The position numbers were made by a program, and so were the translations under genes. A DNA stretch of 64,000 nt from Coprothermobacter platensis DSM 11748 (GTDB lineage: Bacteria > Coprothermobacterota > Coprothermobacteria > Coprothermobacterales > Coprothermobacteraceae). Position 1 is the first letter of the stretch; every line of letters starts with the position of its first letter. Under the pieces are notes generated by a model. The model saw only the letters and a list, made by a program, of their open reading frames with translations. It was not told the origin of the DNA and did no database searches. Of this stretch, positions 51,825 through 60,593 are shown one piece after another. The DNA is taken from contig NZ_KB899040.1 in the NCBI RefSeq assembly GCF_000378005.1, forward strand, positions 253,468 to 317,467. The letters are read 5' to 3'.

Positions 51825-53375
51825 ATGACGAAAAGAGTTGTTACCGATAATTTGGATGAAGTACTAAATATACTTCCTCCTTGGATTTCGGAAAGGCTCA
51901 GACAGAGCCCCATGTTGAGTGATTTGGTGGACATCGTTTTAGATTTGAAACGTCCGCCCGTTATACGGTTTAGCGCATCGCAGAACGTTTGGGACGATGT
52001 CTTGGTTAGTGAAGATGACATACAGTATGTAGTACAGCATATAGGTAGTTTTGGCAAAGATAATAGAGCGGGTTTGGAAGGGACACTACATCGTATATCT
52101 TGTATGAGGAATAGACAGGGGAAAATTATCGGGTTAACTATTAGAATTGGAAGAGCCATTTATGGCGTAGTAGACCCTTTGGAATCTTATTTTACGCAAG
52201 ATAAGAGCATCCTTTTGATGGGACGGCCGGGTGTAGGAAAGACAACCCTTCTAAGGGAAGTCGCGCGCCTTTTGTCTGTGGATTACCAGAAGCGTGTGAT
52301 AGTTGTGGACACATCAAATGAAATCGCTGGCGACGGCGATGTACCTCATCCAGCTATTGGATTAGCTCGCCGAATGCAGGTGCCTGAACCGAACATGCAG
52401 CACGATGTGATGATAGAAGCCGTAGAAAACCACATGCCAGAAGTTATCATCATCGACGAAATAGGCAGAAAAGAAGAAGTGGATGCAGCACGGACCATTG
52501 CTGAAAGAGGCGTTCAACTTATCGCTACAGCTCATGGAAACACATTAGAAAACATATTAGTAAACCCAACGTTGTCTGATTTAGTTGGTGGTGTTCAAGT
52601 GGTTACGCTTTCTGACGAAGAAGCTCATCGCCGAGGAACGCAAAAAACGATTTTGGAACGTAAAACGAGTCCCACATTTGACATACTCATAGAAATACGC
52701 TCGCGTGGTGTTTATGCTATTCATGAGGATGTGGCAAAAGCGGTGGATGGGCTTTTAAGAGGCATTCCACCTAACCCGCTGATATTAAAAGTGAATGAGG
52801 ACGGTTCTGTAGAGCGCAGTTATGAGCAGACACTCCCACCTGTGTCGGTAGTAGAACAGCAGCAGATCGAAGGCAGACGCGAGAAAAAGGCGGAAAGGGG
52901 CTCTGAGATAAGGATACTGCCTCTGGGCATTTCTCGAAGTAAATTAGAGAAAGCTATAGCCAACCTAGGTGTACCTGCTGTGGTTGTAGATGACGTGAGC
53001 GATGCCGACATGGTCCTTACATTGAGGTCTCAGGTTAATAAGGGATACCAACGTCTTAGAGAAGCAAAGGTAAGAAATGTGCCCATAAAAACGATAAAGA
53101 GCAATACCATGAGCCAAATGGAAGACTTTCTTTCTGACTTTTTTGCTGTTTCTCCAAGAGAAATGGAAGCAGAAATAGCAGAAGCACTTCAAGAGGCTGA
53201 AGAGGCCGCTATGCTTACAACGCAGGATCAAAAGAGGCGAGAACTCAGGCCAGAGCCACATCGCATAAGACGTTTACAGCATGAGCTTATAGCAAAGTAT
53301 GGTCTTCTTAGTTTTAGTGTGGGAGAAGAACCACATCGGCATGTTGTTGTCACATTTCCGGGAGCAGAGGAATAA
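51825..53375 (+). CDS. SpoIIIAA-like AAA ATPase with C-terminal R3H domain
   Basis: The 516-residue protein has an N-terminal SpoIIIAA-like region (LNILPPWISERL; TIRIGRAIYG), then a secretion-type/AAA ATPase with Walker A LLMGRPGVGKTTLLREVA, VVDTSNEIAGDGDVPH, Walker B VIIIDEIGRKEEVDAA and TAHGNTLENIL. A variable middle follows, then a single-strand nucleic-acid-binding R3H domain (RIRRLQHELIAKYGL). Homologues (Ycf45-like in plastids and cyanobacteria) have no firmly known role; an RNA or DNA function is likely. The gene sits in a replication/repair operon. Absence of other spoIIIA genes argues against sporulation. Confidence 0.9.
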   Translation: MTKRVVTDNLDEVLNILPPWISERLRQSPMLSDLVDIVLDLKRPPVIRFSASQNVWDDVLVSEDDIQYVVQHIGSFGKDNRAGLEGTLHRISCMRNRQGKIIGLTIRIGRAIYGVVDPLESYFTQDKSILLMGRPGVGKTTLLREVARLLSVDYQKRVIVVDTSNEIAGDGDVPHPAIGLARRMQVPEPNMQHDVMIEAVENHMPEVIIIDEIGRKEEVDAARTIAERGVQLIATAHGNTLENILVNPTLSDLVGGVQVVTLSDEEAHRRGTQKTILERKTSPTFDILIEIRSRGVYAIHEDVAKAVDGLLRGIPPNPLILKVNEDGSVERSYEQTLPPVSVVEQQQIEGRREKKAERGSEIRILPLGISRSKLEKAIANLGVPAVVVDDVSDADMVLTLRSQVNKGYQRLREAKVRNVPIKTIKSNTMSQMEDFLSDFFAVSPREMEAEIAEALQEAEEAAMLTTQDQKRRELRPEPHRIRRLQHELIAKYGLLSFSVGEEPHRHVVVTFPGAEE

Positions 53376-53381
53376 ATTGCT

Positions 53382-53963
53382 ATGTTTATTGTCATCGATG
53401 GCATAGATGGATGCGGAAAAAGTACTGTGGCTTCACTTTTGTCTAAAGAAATAGCTAAATTCAGACCGGTGTTTCATACGTTTGAGCCGGGGCACGTCCG
53501 TGATGGTCTGTACAGAAAACTGATTATGGAAAACGTTGCTAATCCGTATGTAGTAGCAGCGCTGTTTACCGTGGATAGAGCAGAGCATGTGGCAAAAATG
53601 ATAAGACCAGCATTAGACGAAGGGCAATGGGTAATATGCGAGCGATACGCTGACTCTACACTGGCTTATCAGGGTTATGGTATGGGCTTAGATAAAGACT
53701 TAATCAATCGCATGAACGATGAGGCGGTTAAGGGGCTTTGGCCAGACAAGATTTTCTATTTGGATATACAACCACGCTTGGCGTTGGCACGTTTAAGTAG
53801 TAAAGATAAAGATGCTCTTGAGCAGCAGGGTATAGAATTCTTAACAAGAGTGCGCGAGGGATATGAGGAAATAGCAAAGGAGAAGAATTACATTCGTATT
53901 GATGCGACGAAATCTCCTAATCATATAGTAAAGCAAATTTTGGAGGAGGTGCACATTTCATGA
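53382..53963 (+). CDS. tmk: Thymidylate kinase
   Basis: The 193-residue protein has the P-loop FIVIDGIDGCGKSTVASLL, the DR(E/X) motif in FTVDRAEHV, ERYADSTLAYQGYG (dTMP site), FYLDIQPRLALARLSS and a LID region ending in EQQGIEFL. It phosphorylates dTMP to dTDP. It overlaps darA by 4 bases; tmk-darA-holB-ricT is a conserved block in Firmicutes. Confidence 0.97.
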   Translation: MFIVIDGIDGCGKSTVASLLSKEIAKFRPVFHTFEPGHVRDGLYRKLIMENVANPYVVAALFTVDRAEHVAKMIRPALDEGQWVICERYADSTLAYQGYGMGLDKDLINRMNDEAVKGLWPDKIFYLDIQPRLALARLSSKDKDALEQQGIEFLTRVREGYEEIAKEKNYIRIDATKSPNHIVKQILEEVHIS

Positions 53964-54286
53964 AATTGTTTATAACCATATTGCAAGAAGAAGACTACAG
54001 ACCTCTTGCGGAGCGGCTTACCGAGAAAGGCATCTATCATACAAGACTTGCAGGAGAAGGTGGCTTTCTTGGAGGTAGAAAAGTAGTGCTTCTAAGTGCT
54101 GTGGAAGATGAAGAAGCGGATACCCTCCTTGGACTCATAAAAGAGTCTTGTAGTGAAAGGGAAGAAACCATATTAGCTGAAGCACCATCAGGGTTCATAG
54201 GCATGAGTATACCAATACCTATGAAGGTACATACCGGGGGTGCGGTGGTTATGATTCTTCCGTTGGAAAAAATATTGAAAGTATGA
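53960..54286 (+). CDS. Cyclic-di-AMP receptor DarA/PstA-like
   Basis: This 108-residue PII-like protein has MKLFITILQEEDYRPL, the ligand-binding YHTRLAGEGGFLGGRKVVLLSAV and a C-terminal GMSIPIPMKVHTGGAVVMIL. It matches the YaaQ/PstA/DarA family, trimeric proteins that bind cyclic di-AMP. It is coupled to tmk and holB by 4-base overlaps. The output of the signal is unknown. No cyclic-di-AMP synthase gene is in the window. Confidence 0.92.
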   Translation: MKLFITILQEEDYRPLAERLTEKGIYHTRLAGEGGFLGGRKVVLLSAVEDEEADTLLGLIKESCSEREETILAEAPSGFIGMSIPIPMKVHTGGAVVMILPLEKILKV

Positions 54287-54981
54287 GCGAATGGGCCGCA
54301 CGCCTTGAACAATTAGTGGGCAAAATCTCGGCACCTATCGCAGTTGTTGGCCCAGATTGGTCTGATGCCTACGTATGGGTTAAACAGCGCATAGGTAATG
54401 TGTCGCCACAGAATTTGTTGGAACTACAAGAAGAAACATTGGGCATAGATGCTGTACGCGAAGCTGAGGAATTTCTTAGCTTTGTCCCTGGCGCTGAATT
54501 GAAGTATTTGTTAGTGCCTGGTGCAGATAACTTAACACCGGAAGCCCAAAACGCTTTCTTAAAAACGTTGGAGGAGCCTCCAATCTATGCGAGGATATTT
54601 CTTTTTTGCCAACGTTGGAGCAGTTTGTTGCCTACCGTAAGGTCACGCGTGGTGAGTGTGACACTTGCTCCAAAGAGCAAGGAAGAGTTAGGTGTAACGA
54701 ATCACTGGGAATACCTTATGTGCGGTGGGAGTAAAAAGCTCTTACAGGTTTTACGAGAAAACATTGACTGGGCAAAAGACGTAAAAGGAAAAAAGGTATT
54801 GTTCTGCAAGGATTTAGATAGTTATAAATTAGCTGCCTTCTTTTTACAGCTCATGAATGATAACGGGAAGAAAATAAATCTTTTGAATGATATGTTTGAA
54901 ATGGAAAATGCGTTGCAATCTAATGTGAACAAAGAAATGGTGTTTGATAGGATGTTGATGACTGGAGTGACAAACAAATGA
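54283..54981 (+). CDS. holB: DNA polymerase III delta' subunit (HolB-type), short
   Basis: The 232-residue protein is related to the N-terminal part of HolB: VVGPDWSDAYVWVKQRIG takes the place of the P-loop, LLELQEETLGIDAVREAEEFL, YLLVPGADNLTPEAQNAFLKTLEEPPIYARIFLFC and LLPTVRSRVVSVTL follow. As in other delta' subunits there is no working Walker A Lys. It is about 80-100 residues shorter than usual, with the collar domain reduced. Its place in the tmk-darA-holB-ricT order supports the call. Confidence 0.88.
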   Translation: MSEWAARLEQLVGKISAPIAVVGPDWSDAYVWVKQRIGNVSPQNLLELQEETLGIDAVREAEEFLSFVPGAELKYLLVPGADNLTPEAQNAFLKTLEEPPIYARIFLFCQRWSSLLPTVRSRVVSVTLAPKSKEELGVTNHWEYLMCGGSKKLLQVLRENIDWAKDVKGKKVLFCKDLDSYKLAAFFLQLMNDNGKKINLLNDMFEMENALQSNVNKEMVFDRMLMTGVTNK

Positions 54982-55784
54982 TATATTTGGTTCGAACCAT
55001 GTTTAGCCAAAAACCGGGTTTTATTGAAACGGACGAGCCATTAGAAAAAGGACATAACATAAGAGTAGTAAAAGAATATGGGCAAGTACCTGCTGTGGTA
55101 GTAGGGACGTGGAAATATGGTGCAAATGAACTTTGGGGTTATGGTGGCCCTTTAGGTGATGTGGATTTATCAGTGCTCGAACAAGATGTCAAAGAAGGAT
55201 TAGGTTTTTTGCGCCATGAAGGTAAGAGCAATCTTGATATTGCCATATTTGCAGCTGAAGAGAGTGTGGACAGGCAAACAGTACAGGCATACTTCGTTGC
55301 AGAAGGACGTGTAGATTTTCGAGATTTGGTAAGGAGCTTTCAGCGCCGTTTTAGCAAGCGCCTCAGATTGTGGCAAGTTGGTGTTAGAGACCGCTCTCAA
55401 ATGGTTGGTGGTATAGGCGTTTGTGGAAGTATGCTTTGTTGCCATGCGTTTTTGAAAGATTTTGAATCAGTGAGTGTAAATATGGCAAAGGAGCAGGGAC
55501 TTCTTTTGAATCCAGACAAAATAACCGGTACGTGTGGGCGATTACTTTGCTGTTTGCGTTACGAACATGAGTGGTATTGTGAAGCATTTTCAAAAATGCC
55601 TGATCAAGGTAGCCGTGTGAAGGTTCATAAAGATGGTCAGCTCAAAGAAGTCCGCTTAGTCACTAGGAATGCTGTTCTTGGGACAGCTTATGTGGCTGAT
55701 GATGAAGGTAATATGTTCTGGGTTGATTTTGAAGAGATAATCCGCACGTGCGATGTGGTTCAAAGGAGAGAGGAAAACACGTAA
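54978..55784 (+). CDS. ricT: PSP1-domain protein RicT (YaaT)
   Basis: The 268-residue protein has a PSP1 domain and the Cys signature of RicT: GGIGVCGSMLCCHAFLKDF followed by NPDKITGTCGRLLCCLRYE, cysteines thought to hold an Fe-S cluster with RicA and RicF. In Bacillus RicT takes part in RNA-processing control through RNase Y. It overlaps holB by 4 bases and ends the operon; tRNA-Leu follows on the other strand. Confidence 0.94.
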   Translation: MIYLVRTMFSQKPGFIETDEPLEKGHNIRVVKEYGQVPAVVVGTWKYGANELWGYGGPLGDVDLSVLEQDVKEGLGFLRHEGKSNLDIAIFAAEESVDRQTVQAYFVAEGRVDFRDLVRSFQRRFSKRLRLWQVGVRDRSQMVGGIGVCGSMLCCHAFLKDFESVSVNMAKEQGLLLNPDKITGTCGRLLCCLRYEHEWYCEAFSKMPDQGSRVKVHKDGQLKEVRLVTRNAVLGTAYVADDEGNMFWVDFEEIIRTCDVVQRREENT

Positions 55785-55808
55785 AACAAAAAACACGAAA
55801 TATGTTCT

Positions 55809-55896
55809 TGGTGCGGAAGGGGGGATTTGAACCCCCAAGGGCGATTAACCCACTGGCTCCTGAGGCCAGCGCGTCTGCCAGTTCCGCCACTTCCGC
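55809..55896 (-). tRNA. tRNA-Leu (anticodon CAG)
   Basis: Class II tRNA on the minus strand: acceptor GCGGAAG/CTTCCGC, D-arm TGGCGGAACTGGCAGACGC, anticodon stem CTGGC/GCCAG with loop CTCAGGA, a long variable arm, T-loop GTTCAAATCC, discriminator A and encoded CCA. Confidence 0.97.
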
Positions 55897-56022
55897 ATTA
55901 CTTGCTTTAATATTATACTATAACAGTGTTGATCATATTTGGTTTTTGCTTTGAGTTATATAATAGTTTATGGGCTTTTCACCAGTGAACTAAATTGTTG
56001 CCCGGGAAGGGGTGTGAGTTCA

Positions 56023-56445
56023 ATGGCCGAGGGCGGCTTTTGGAAAAGAGTTACAAGCTTCTTTACCGCGTCCGATGAGGATGAAGACATTGTAGAAGAG
56101 GATTATAGTGATGAAACCTTTGAAACGAATGAACCTACTACACTGTTGCCAGCGATATCTTCGCGTCCGGTAGCAGCGGGTTCTACTATTTGGGTTTATC
56201 AGCCAAGTTCATTTTCTTTTGATGTGGATTCAAGTTTCATAGGCGCTCGCATAAAAGATGGTTACATCATCATATTGAATCTTCAGGATCTTGATGATAC
56301 AGCAGCTCAGCGCCTCATTGACTTTGTCAGTGGTGCGTTGTATTCAGTAGAAGGAAAATTGAAAGCCATATCTAGTAGTGTATTCCTGCTGATTCCAAAG
56401 AATGTGAGGGTCGAAACATTTGATGAAGGTTTTAGCGCAGAATAG
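56023..56445 (+). CDS. sepF: Cell division protein SepF
   Basis: The 140-residue protein has the SepF outline: an N-terminal amphipathic helix (GFWKRVTSFF), an acidic linker with many Asp and Glu, and the DUF552 core with DSSFIGARIKDGYIIILNLQD, AAQRLIDFVSGALYSVEGKL and SVFLLIPKNV. It tethers FtsZ to the membrane and helps septum formation. The open frame reaches 55939, but only the start at 56023 gives the family N terminus and has a purine-rich GGAAGGGG site upstream. It overlaps smpB. Confidence 0.95.
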   Translation: MAEGGFWKRVTSFFTASDEDEDIVEEDYSDETFETNEPTTLLPAISSRPVAAGSTIWVYQPSSFSFDVDSSFIGARIKDGYIIILNLQDLDDTAAQRLIDFVSGALYSVEGKLKAISSSVFLLIPKNVRVETFDEGFSAE

Positions 56446-56875
56446 AAAAGCTCATCATGATTACCAAATACTGGATACCTACGAAGCGGGAATTGCGCTT
56501 ACGGGAGATGAAGTAAAATCTGCCAAGGCTGGAAATGTCCAGCTTCGTGATTCTTTCGTGCGCATAGAAAACGGTGAGGCTTGGGTTTACAATATGCACA
56601 TTTCTCCTTATGAAAAAACCGGTGAACCATTCAGACGCGATGCAAAGAGGAAGAGAAAGCTTTTACTTCACAAGAGCGAAATCAATAAAATTATGGGTTT
56701 TCTAACACAGAAGGGCTTGACGGCTGTACCGTTGTCTATGTATGTTAATGACAAAGGCATAATAAAGCTGTCCATCGGCGTAGCGAAGGGTAAGAAAACG
56801 GTGGATAAGCGCGAAACAATAAAAGAGCGCGACATAGAGCGGGAAATTAGAAGAGAAGGTAAGATTAGTTACTAA
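56423..56875 (+). CDS. smpB: SsrA-binding protein SmpB
   Basis: The protein has 150 residues: QNRKAHHDYQILDTYEAGI, LTGDEVKSAKAGNVQLRDSF, NMHISPYEKTGEPFRRDAKR, RKRKLLLHKSEI, and the basic tail with GKKTVDKRETIKERD. It brings tmRNA to stalled ribosomes. The ATG at 56423 lies inside the end of sepF (23-base overlap). Its RNA partner, ssrA, follows 25 bases downstream, an ideal gene pairing. Confidence 0.97.
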   Translation: MKVLAQNRKAHHDYQILDTYEAGIALTGDEVKSAKAGNVQLRDSFVRIENGEAWVYNMHISPYEKTGEPFRRDAKRKRKLLLHKSEINKIMGFLTQKGLTAVPLSMYVNDKGIIKLSIGVAKGKKTVDKRETIKERDIEREIRREGKISY

Positions 56876-56899
56876 CAGTTTTGGGTAAAATATTAATGC

Positions 56900-57252
56900 G
56901 GGGGCGAAAAGGTTTCGACGGCGAGTCGGAGCTCGGAGCTGCAGGTGGGGTTGGCTGCCAGACCTTAAAAATGGTAGCAAGGCAAAAAATAAATGCCGAA
57001 CCAGAATTAGCATTAGCTGCTTAGAATAAGCAGCCGCTCTTCGGACTGAGGCTGCATACGTTCGAAAGAGTGTCAAAGCATGCAGCAGCCCTTAAATAAT
57101 CGCACCAGTTATTTAAGGGTACAAAGCAGGTGCTGGGCAACGTGATTGGGCTTCCTGGATCACGTTACCGAGACAAATCAGGAAAGCTAAGCCTGTAGTA
57201 GCAATGGGTGGCGGCTCGTCGGACGCGGGTTCGATTCCCGCCGCCTCCACCA
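56900..57252 (+). ncRNA. ssrA: Transfer-messenger RNA
   Basis: The 5' end (GGGGGCGAAAAGGTTTCGAC) and the 3' end (GGTTCGATTCCCGCCGCCTC, then ACCA) form the tRNA-like domain, with acceptor GGGGGCG/CGCCTCC and encoded CCA. The tag frame begins near 56976 and reads ARQKINAEPELALAA before TAG, with the usual hydrophobic LAA end that directs proteolysis. Length is 353 nt. Confidence 0.97.
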
Positions 57253-57356
57253 AAATGTTAAATACATTAATCACTTTTGTGTCCTCTCAGTTGTGTTAGC
57301 ATAATCCCAATTACATCTATTCAATTAGGCATTTTTCCTTTTTTAAGGAGGTTTTT

Positions 57357-57722
57357 ATGGATACTCATGTAGTTGAGAAAAATGGAATGAGGATTGCTGT
57401 GGTAAAAAGCAATAACATGATAATCAGTGATGAGCAGTCGGTGGTGGATTTTATAGCAAAAGTACTTGAGGAAACCGGTTGCGACAGGATAATTGTTAGT
57501 AAGGACATTGTTCCTGAAGAATTCTTTGACCTAAGTACGAGGCTGGCGGGCAGTATTTTGCAGAAATTTGTGAATTACAACGTGAAAATAGCCTTTGTAG
57601 GCGATTTCTCTTCATACCCGAGCAAGAGTTTAAGAGATTTTATTTATGAAAGCAATAACGGCAACGATGTATTCTTTGTTCAGACTGAGGAGGAAGCATT
57701 CAATAAACTTAAAGCAGTTTAG
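57357..57722 (+). CDS. DUF4180 protein
   Basis: This 121-residue protein fits DUF4180 (VVDFIAKVLEETGCDRIIVS, EEFFDLSTRLAGSILQKFVN, VKIAFVGDFSSYPSKSLRDF and IYESNNGNDVFFV). The family has a STAS-like alpha/beta look and no known function; it often sits next to regulators or small redox enzymes. AAGGAGG lies upstream of the ATG. It is followed 18 bases later by a flavin-binding protein, with which it may be co-transcribed. Confidence 0.9.
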   Translation: MDTHVVEKNGMRIAVVKSNNMIISDEQSVVDFIAKVLEETGCDRIIVSKDIVPEEFFDLSTRLAGSILQKFVNYNVKIAFVGDFSSYPSKSLRDFIYESNNGNDVFFVQTEEEAFNKLKAV

Positions 57723-57740
57723 CAACCTTGGAGGTAGGGA

Positions 57741-58211
57741 ATGCGGCGGATTGATAGGGAAGTTACTGATCCAGCAAGGATTGACGAAATTATAAGAATA
57801 TGTGATTGCTGTAGGCTTGGGATGGTAGACAAAGATAGCGTTTACATCGTCCCGCTGAATTTCGGTTTTAAAAATGAAAATGGGAAAAGAATCTTTTACT
57901 TCCACGGAGCAAAAGAAGGCAAAAAGATGGAGCTTGTAAAATTAAACCCTTTAGTCGGTTTTGAAATGGATACAAACCACCGGATAAGTGTGGGTAAAAA
58001 TGCTTGCGATTATTCTTTTCTATATAGCAGTGTTATCGGAAAAGGCGTGGTAACGTTAGTCGAAGACGTGCAAGAAAAAAGGAATGCGCTAAATCTAATA
58101 ATGCAACACTATTCAGGTAGAAATAACTGGACGTTTCATCCCGAAGCGTTAGAAAAGATCGCTGTTATGAAGCTTGAGGTAACGGAACTTTCTTGCAAGG
58201 AACATGTATGA
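57741..58211 (+). CDS. Pyridoxamine 5'-phosphate oxidase-family flavin-binding protein (NimA-like)
   Basis: The 156-residue split-barrel protein has RRIDREVTDPARIDEIIRIC, LGMVDKDSVYIVPLNFGF, FYFHGAKEGKKMELVKLNP and SVIGKGVVTLVEDVQEKRNAL, then a C-terminal GRNNWTF. These are typical of NimA-like nitroreductase/flavoprotein relatives that bind FMN. The physiological substrate is unknown. GGAGGTAGGG precedes the ATG. Confidence 0.9.
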   Translation: MRRIDREVTDPARIDEIIRICDCCRLGMVDKDSVYIVPLNFGFKNENGKRIFYFHGAKEGKKMELVKLNPLVGFEMDTNHRISVGKNACDYSFLYSSVIGKGVVTLVEDVQEKRNALNLIMQHYSGRNNWTFHPEALEKIAVMKLEVTELSCKEHV

Positions 58212-58445
58212 ACTGCTATGCTCTTATAAACAATCCTTAATGTGGAAACCACAAGGCTGATAATCTGGAACATTACTTTAGTTGATGTATCCAAGTTATT
58301 TGAGGGCCTTGGTGATCTGGTAGGTTTAATACGCGTGCGGCAAGGAGGAAGAATAAGTCAAGAGAGCAAACTTGTTATCGCCATTTGCCAAATGAAACAG
58401 GTTTTTCTAGGGACAGTGTTTTTTTTGCACCGCTTTGTTTGTAGT

Positions 58446-59312
58446 ATGCTAAAAAGCATGAGTCCTCGTAGGAAGAAGTTTATGCTAACGTTTGTTTTGG
58501 TTGTTACGATAGGTGCGCTTTTGGTGGTTAGCTTATGGGAAGGACTAACCGTCAGACCCTACACGTTGAGTACCGGGAAGATTAGTACGAAGCTAACGAT
58601 TGCAATTCTTTCTGATCTCCACAGTACAGTTTACGGGGAAAATCAGTCGGTACTTCTTAAGAAGGTCAAGGAGCAAAAACCGGATCTTGTGCTTTTAGCA
58701 GGTGACATCGTGGATGACAGGAGACCTGCAGAAGGCGCTATAGCGTTGCTAAAGTCAATTGCTACGGCGTATCCATGTTTTTACGTGACAGGCAACCACG
58801 AGTTCTGGTCTGGGCGAGCAGATGAGATAAAGGAGTCCATCCGTTCTTTAGGTATTACTGTGCTGGAAGGAAGGTGCACAGATATCACGCTGAAGGGCCA
58901 GCAATTGCAGATTTGTGGCGTGGATGACCCGGACGGTTTTACACATGAACGGTTCTACGGTGAGGAAATTTCTGCAAGATGGGATGAACAGTTTGAAAGG
59001 TGTAAGAAAGAACTGAAGAAAAACGTGTTTTCCATACTTCTATCGCATCGTCCAGAGCGTGTGGCGTATTACAAAGGGAGCGGTTTTGATCTTGTGGTGT
59101 CGGGTCATGCCCATGGTGGGCAAATAAGGATTCCTGGGCTAATCGATGGCTTGTATGCTCCAGATCAGGGGCTTTTACCTAAATACACTGGTGGTGTCTA
59201 CGATTTGAGGGGGACGAGAATGGTTGTGAGTCGTGGACTCAGTAGAAGTTTCATTCCCAGGGTGTTTAACCCTCCTGAATTAGTCATCATGAATATAGAA
59301 CCTTTACAGTGA
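58446..59312 (+). CDS. Membrane-anchored metallophosphoesterase (YkuE/YaeI-like)
   Basis: The protein has 288 residues from ATG 58446: one N-terminal membrane helix (FMLTFVLVVTIGALLVVSL), then the calcineurin-like metal site SDLHS, LAGDIVDDRRP, VTGNHEFWSG, ILLSHRPE and VSGHAHGGQIRIPGL. Related proteins act on phosphodiesters or lipid phosphates at the membrane. The frame is open upstream to 58242, and the true start is uncertain: no clear Shine-Dalgarno precedes 58446, and the upstream part (MKQVFLGTVFF) could be an extension. Confidence 0.88.
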   Translation: MLKSMSPRRKKFMLTFVLVVTIGALLVVSLWEGLTVRPYTLSTGKISTKLTIAILSDLHSTVYGENQSVLLKKVKEQKPDLVLLAGDIVDDRRPAEGAIALLKSIATAYPCFYVTGNHEFWSGRADEIKESIRSLGITVLEGRCTDITLKGQQLQICGVDDPDGFTHERFYGEEISARWDEQFERCKKELKKNVFSILLSHRPERVAYYKGSGFDLVVSGHAHGGQIRIPGLIDGLYAPDQGLLPKYTGGVYDLRGTRMVVSRGLSRSFIPRVFNPPELVIMNIEPLQ

Positions 59313-59353
59313 ACGTTTCTTCAAGAATGCGTTCGGAGCCAATCTTGTTTTTT

Positions 59354-59511
59354 CCTTTCGCTTAAAATCATCGGAGCTTAAGATGGCTGCGTCGGAAACA
59401 TAGAGAAGATGAAATGAGAGAGTTGCAGGCTGTTCTGAAATTTGCTCAAAAGCGTATCGATGGTGCCTCAGGGAAAACAAAGGATAAAATTCAGCAGGTT
59501 ATAGATTTTAT
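59354..59511 (+). pseudogene. Partial copy of the coiled-coil gene at 60594
   Basis: About 155 bases match 60632-60786 closely (for example GATGGCTGCGTCGGAAACA and GGATAAAATTCAGCAGGTTA are shared exactly). A one-base insertion near 59401 and several substitutions introduce stops, and neither start nor end of the gene is present. It lies between the phosphoesterase gene and the EamA transporter gene. Confidence 0.92.
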
Positions 59512-59528
59512 CAGCAAACAAGTTGTTG

Positions 59529-60410
59529 CTATCCTGTTTGTGGGTTAGTGGCTGACAGATACGTTCCTACGATCATCAGCGATAGTGCTACGGGAAACAG
59601 CGAATTCGGTGGTGTTCCAAACAAGAAGAAAGAAAGAACAACGCCTATGAATGGTCCCACGGCATAGAAGGTGCTTGTGCGTGCCGCCCCTAAGTAACGC
59701 TGTGCAGAAACATAGAAAAAGATGCTGAGTCCATATGCAATAAAGCCGAGGAACAAAGCAGCGAAAACATGTGAAATGCTGGAGCTAATTTGTCCAAACG
59801 ATGCTGCAATGCAAAGAGAACCAAAACCTGAGCAGAAACCTTTTATGACAACAACTTCCATGGGGTCTCTCATTGAGAGCATCCTGGTGCAGTTGTTTTC
59901 CAAACCCCAACAGGTAGTGGCTGCAAGTGCAAGAATAGAACCAATGGATAAAGTGTAGTTAGCATCAGCCTCTGTGGACAGAAGTATGCAGGAAATGGTA
60001 ATAAAGAATATTGCAGTCCAGAGTCTTGTACTTATATGTTCTTTAAAGAGTATGGATGCGATGAAAGCTGTGGCAACGATTTCAAAGTTGCCCAATAGAG
60101 AAACGGTGGCTGCGTTGGACATGCTTAGTCCGTACATGAGCAGTATTGGAGCTGCCACGTCCAAAACGACCATTCCTATGACATATGGGAAATCGCTTCT
60201 TAAAATGTGTGTTTCACTTTTCCCCTTACCTAAGATGCTTCTGATTACCATAAGAACAAAAACGCCTATACCTGCACCAATGTAGAGAAGTGCTGCCATT
60301 AGAGTTGGGCTAATGTCACCAAGAAGGATTTTAGAAAATGGAGAACTCAAACTATAAAGTGCAGCGGCGAGAACTGCCAGAAAAGTCGCTCTTGTTTCTT
60401 GTGCGTTCAT
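59529..60410 (-). CDS. EamA/DMT-family transporter
   Basis: The 293-residue protein has ten predicted membrane helices in two EamA repeats, starting ETRATFLAVLAAALYSLSSPFSKILL and with the second half beginning near SIGSILALAATTCWGLENNC. Members export amino acids, nucleotides or other metabolites; the substrate is unknown. It is the only minus-strand gene between 55.9 and 64.0 kb and is flanked by a complete and a partial copy of the coiled-coil gene, suggesting it arrived with a duplication. Confidence 0.9.
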   Translation of the reverse strand: MNAQETRATFLAVLAAALYSLSSPFSKILLGDISPTLMAALLYIGAGIGVFVLMVIRSILGKGKSETHILRSDFPYVIGMVVLDVAAPILLMYGLSMSNAATVSLLGNFEIVATAFIASILFKEHISTRLWTAIFFITISCILLSTEADANYTLSIGSILALAATTCWGLENNCTRMLSMRDPMEVVVIKGFCSGFGSLCIAASFGQISSSISHVFAALFLGFIAYGLSIFFYVSAQRYLGAARTSTFYAVGPFIGVVLSFFLFGTPPNSLFPVALSLMIVGTYLSATNPQTG

Positions 60411-60593
60411 AAAATGGAGCCTTTCTTGTATGTTCTAAGCTTCATATGAAAATATTATAAGTGTGACAGTGGTTTCAAACAAAGGTGAATTATAATACAC
60501 AATAGGGGTACAAGAAAGGTGATTTATCTGTTTTGAATTTAATAACCTCGGGTTTGGGTATAAGTCATGTAACTGAAATAAGGGGTGATTACA

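Noticed and set aside
55656-55954. Open frames across the tRNA-Leu gene on both strands
   Set aside because: They run through a well-formed tRNA and are chance frames.
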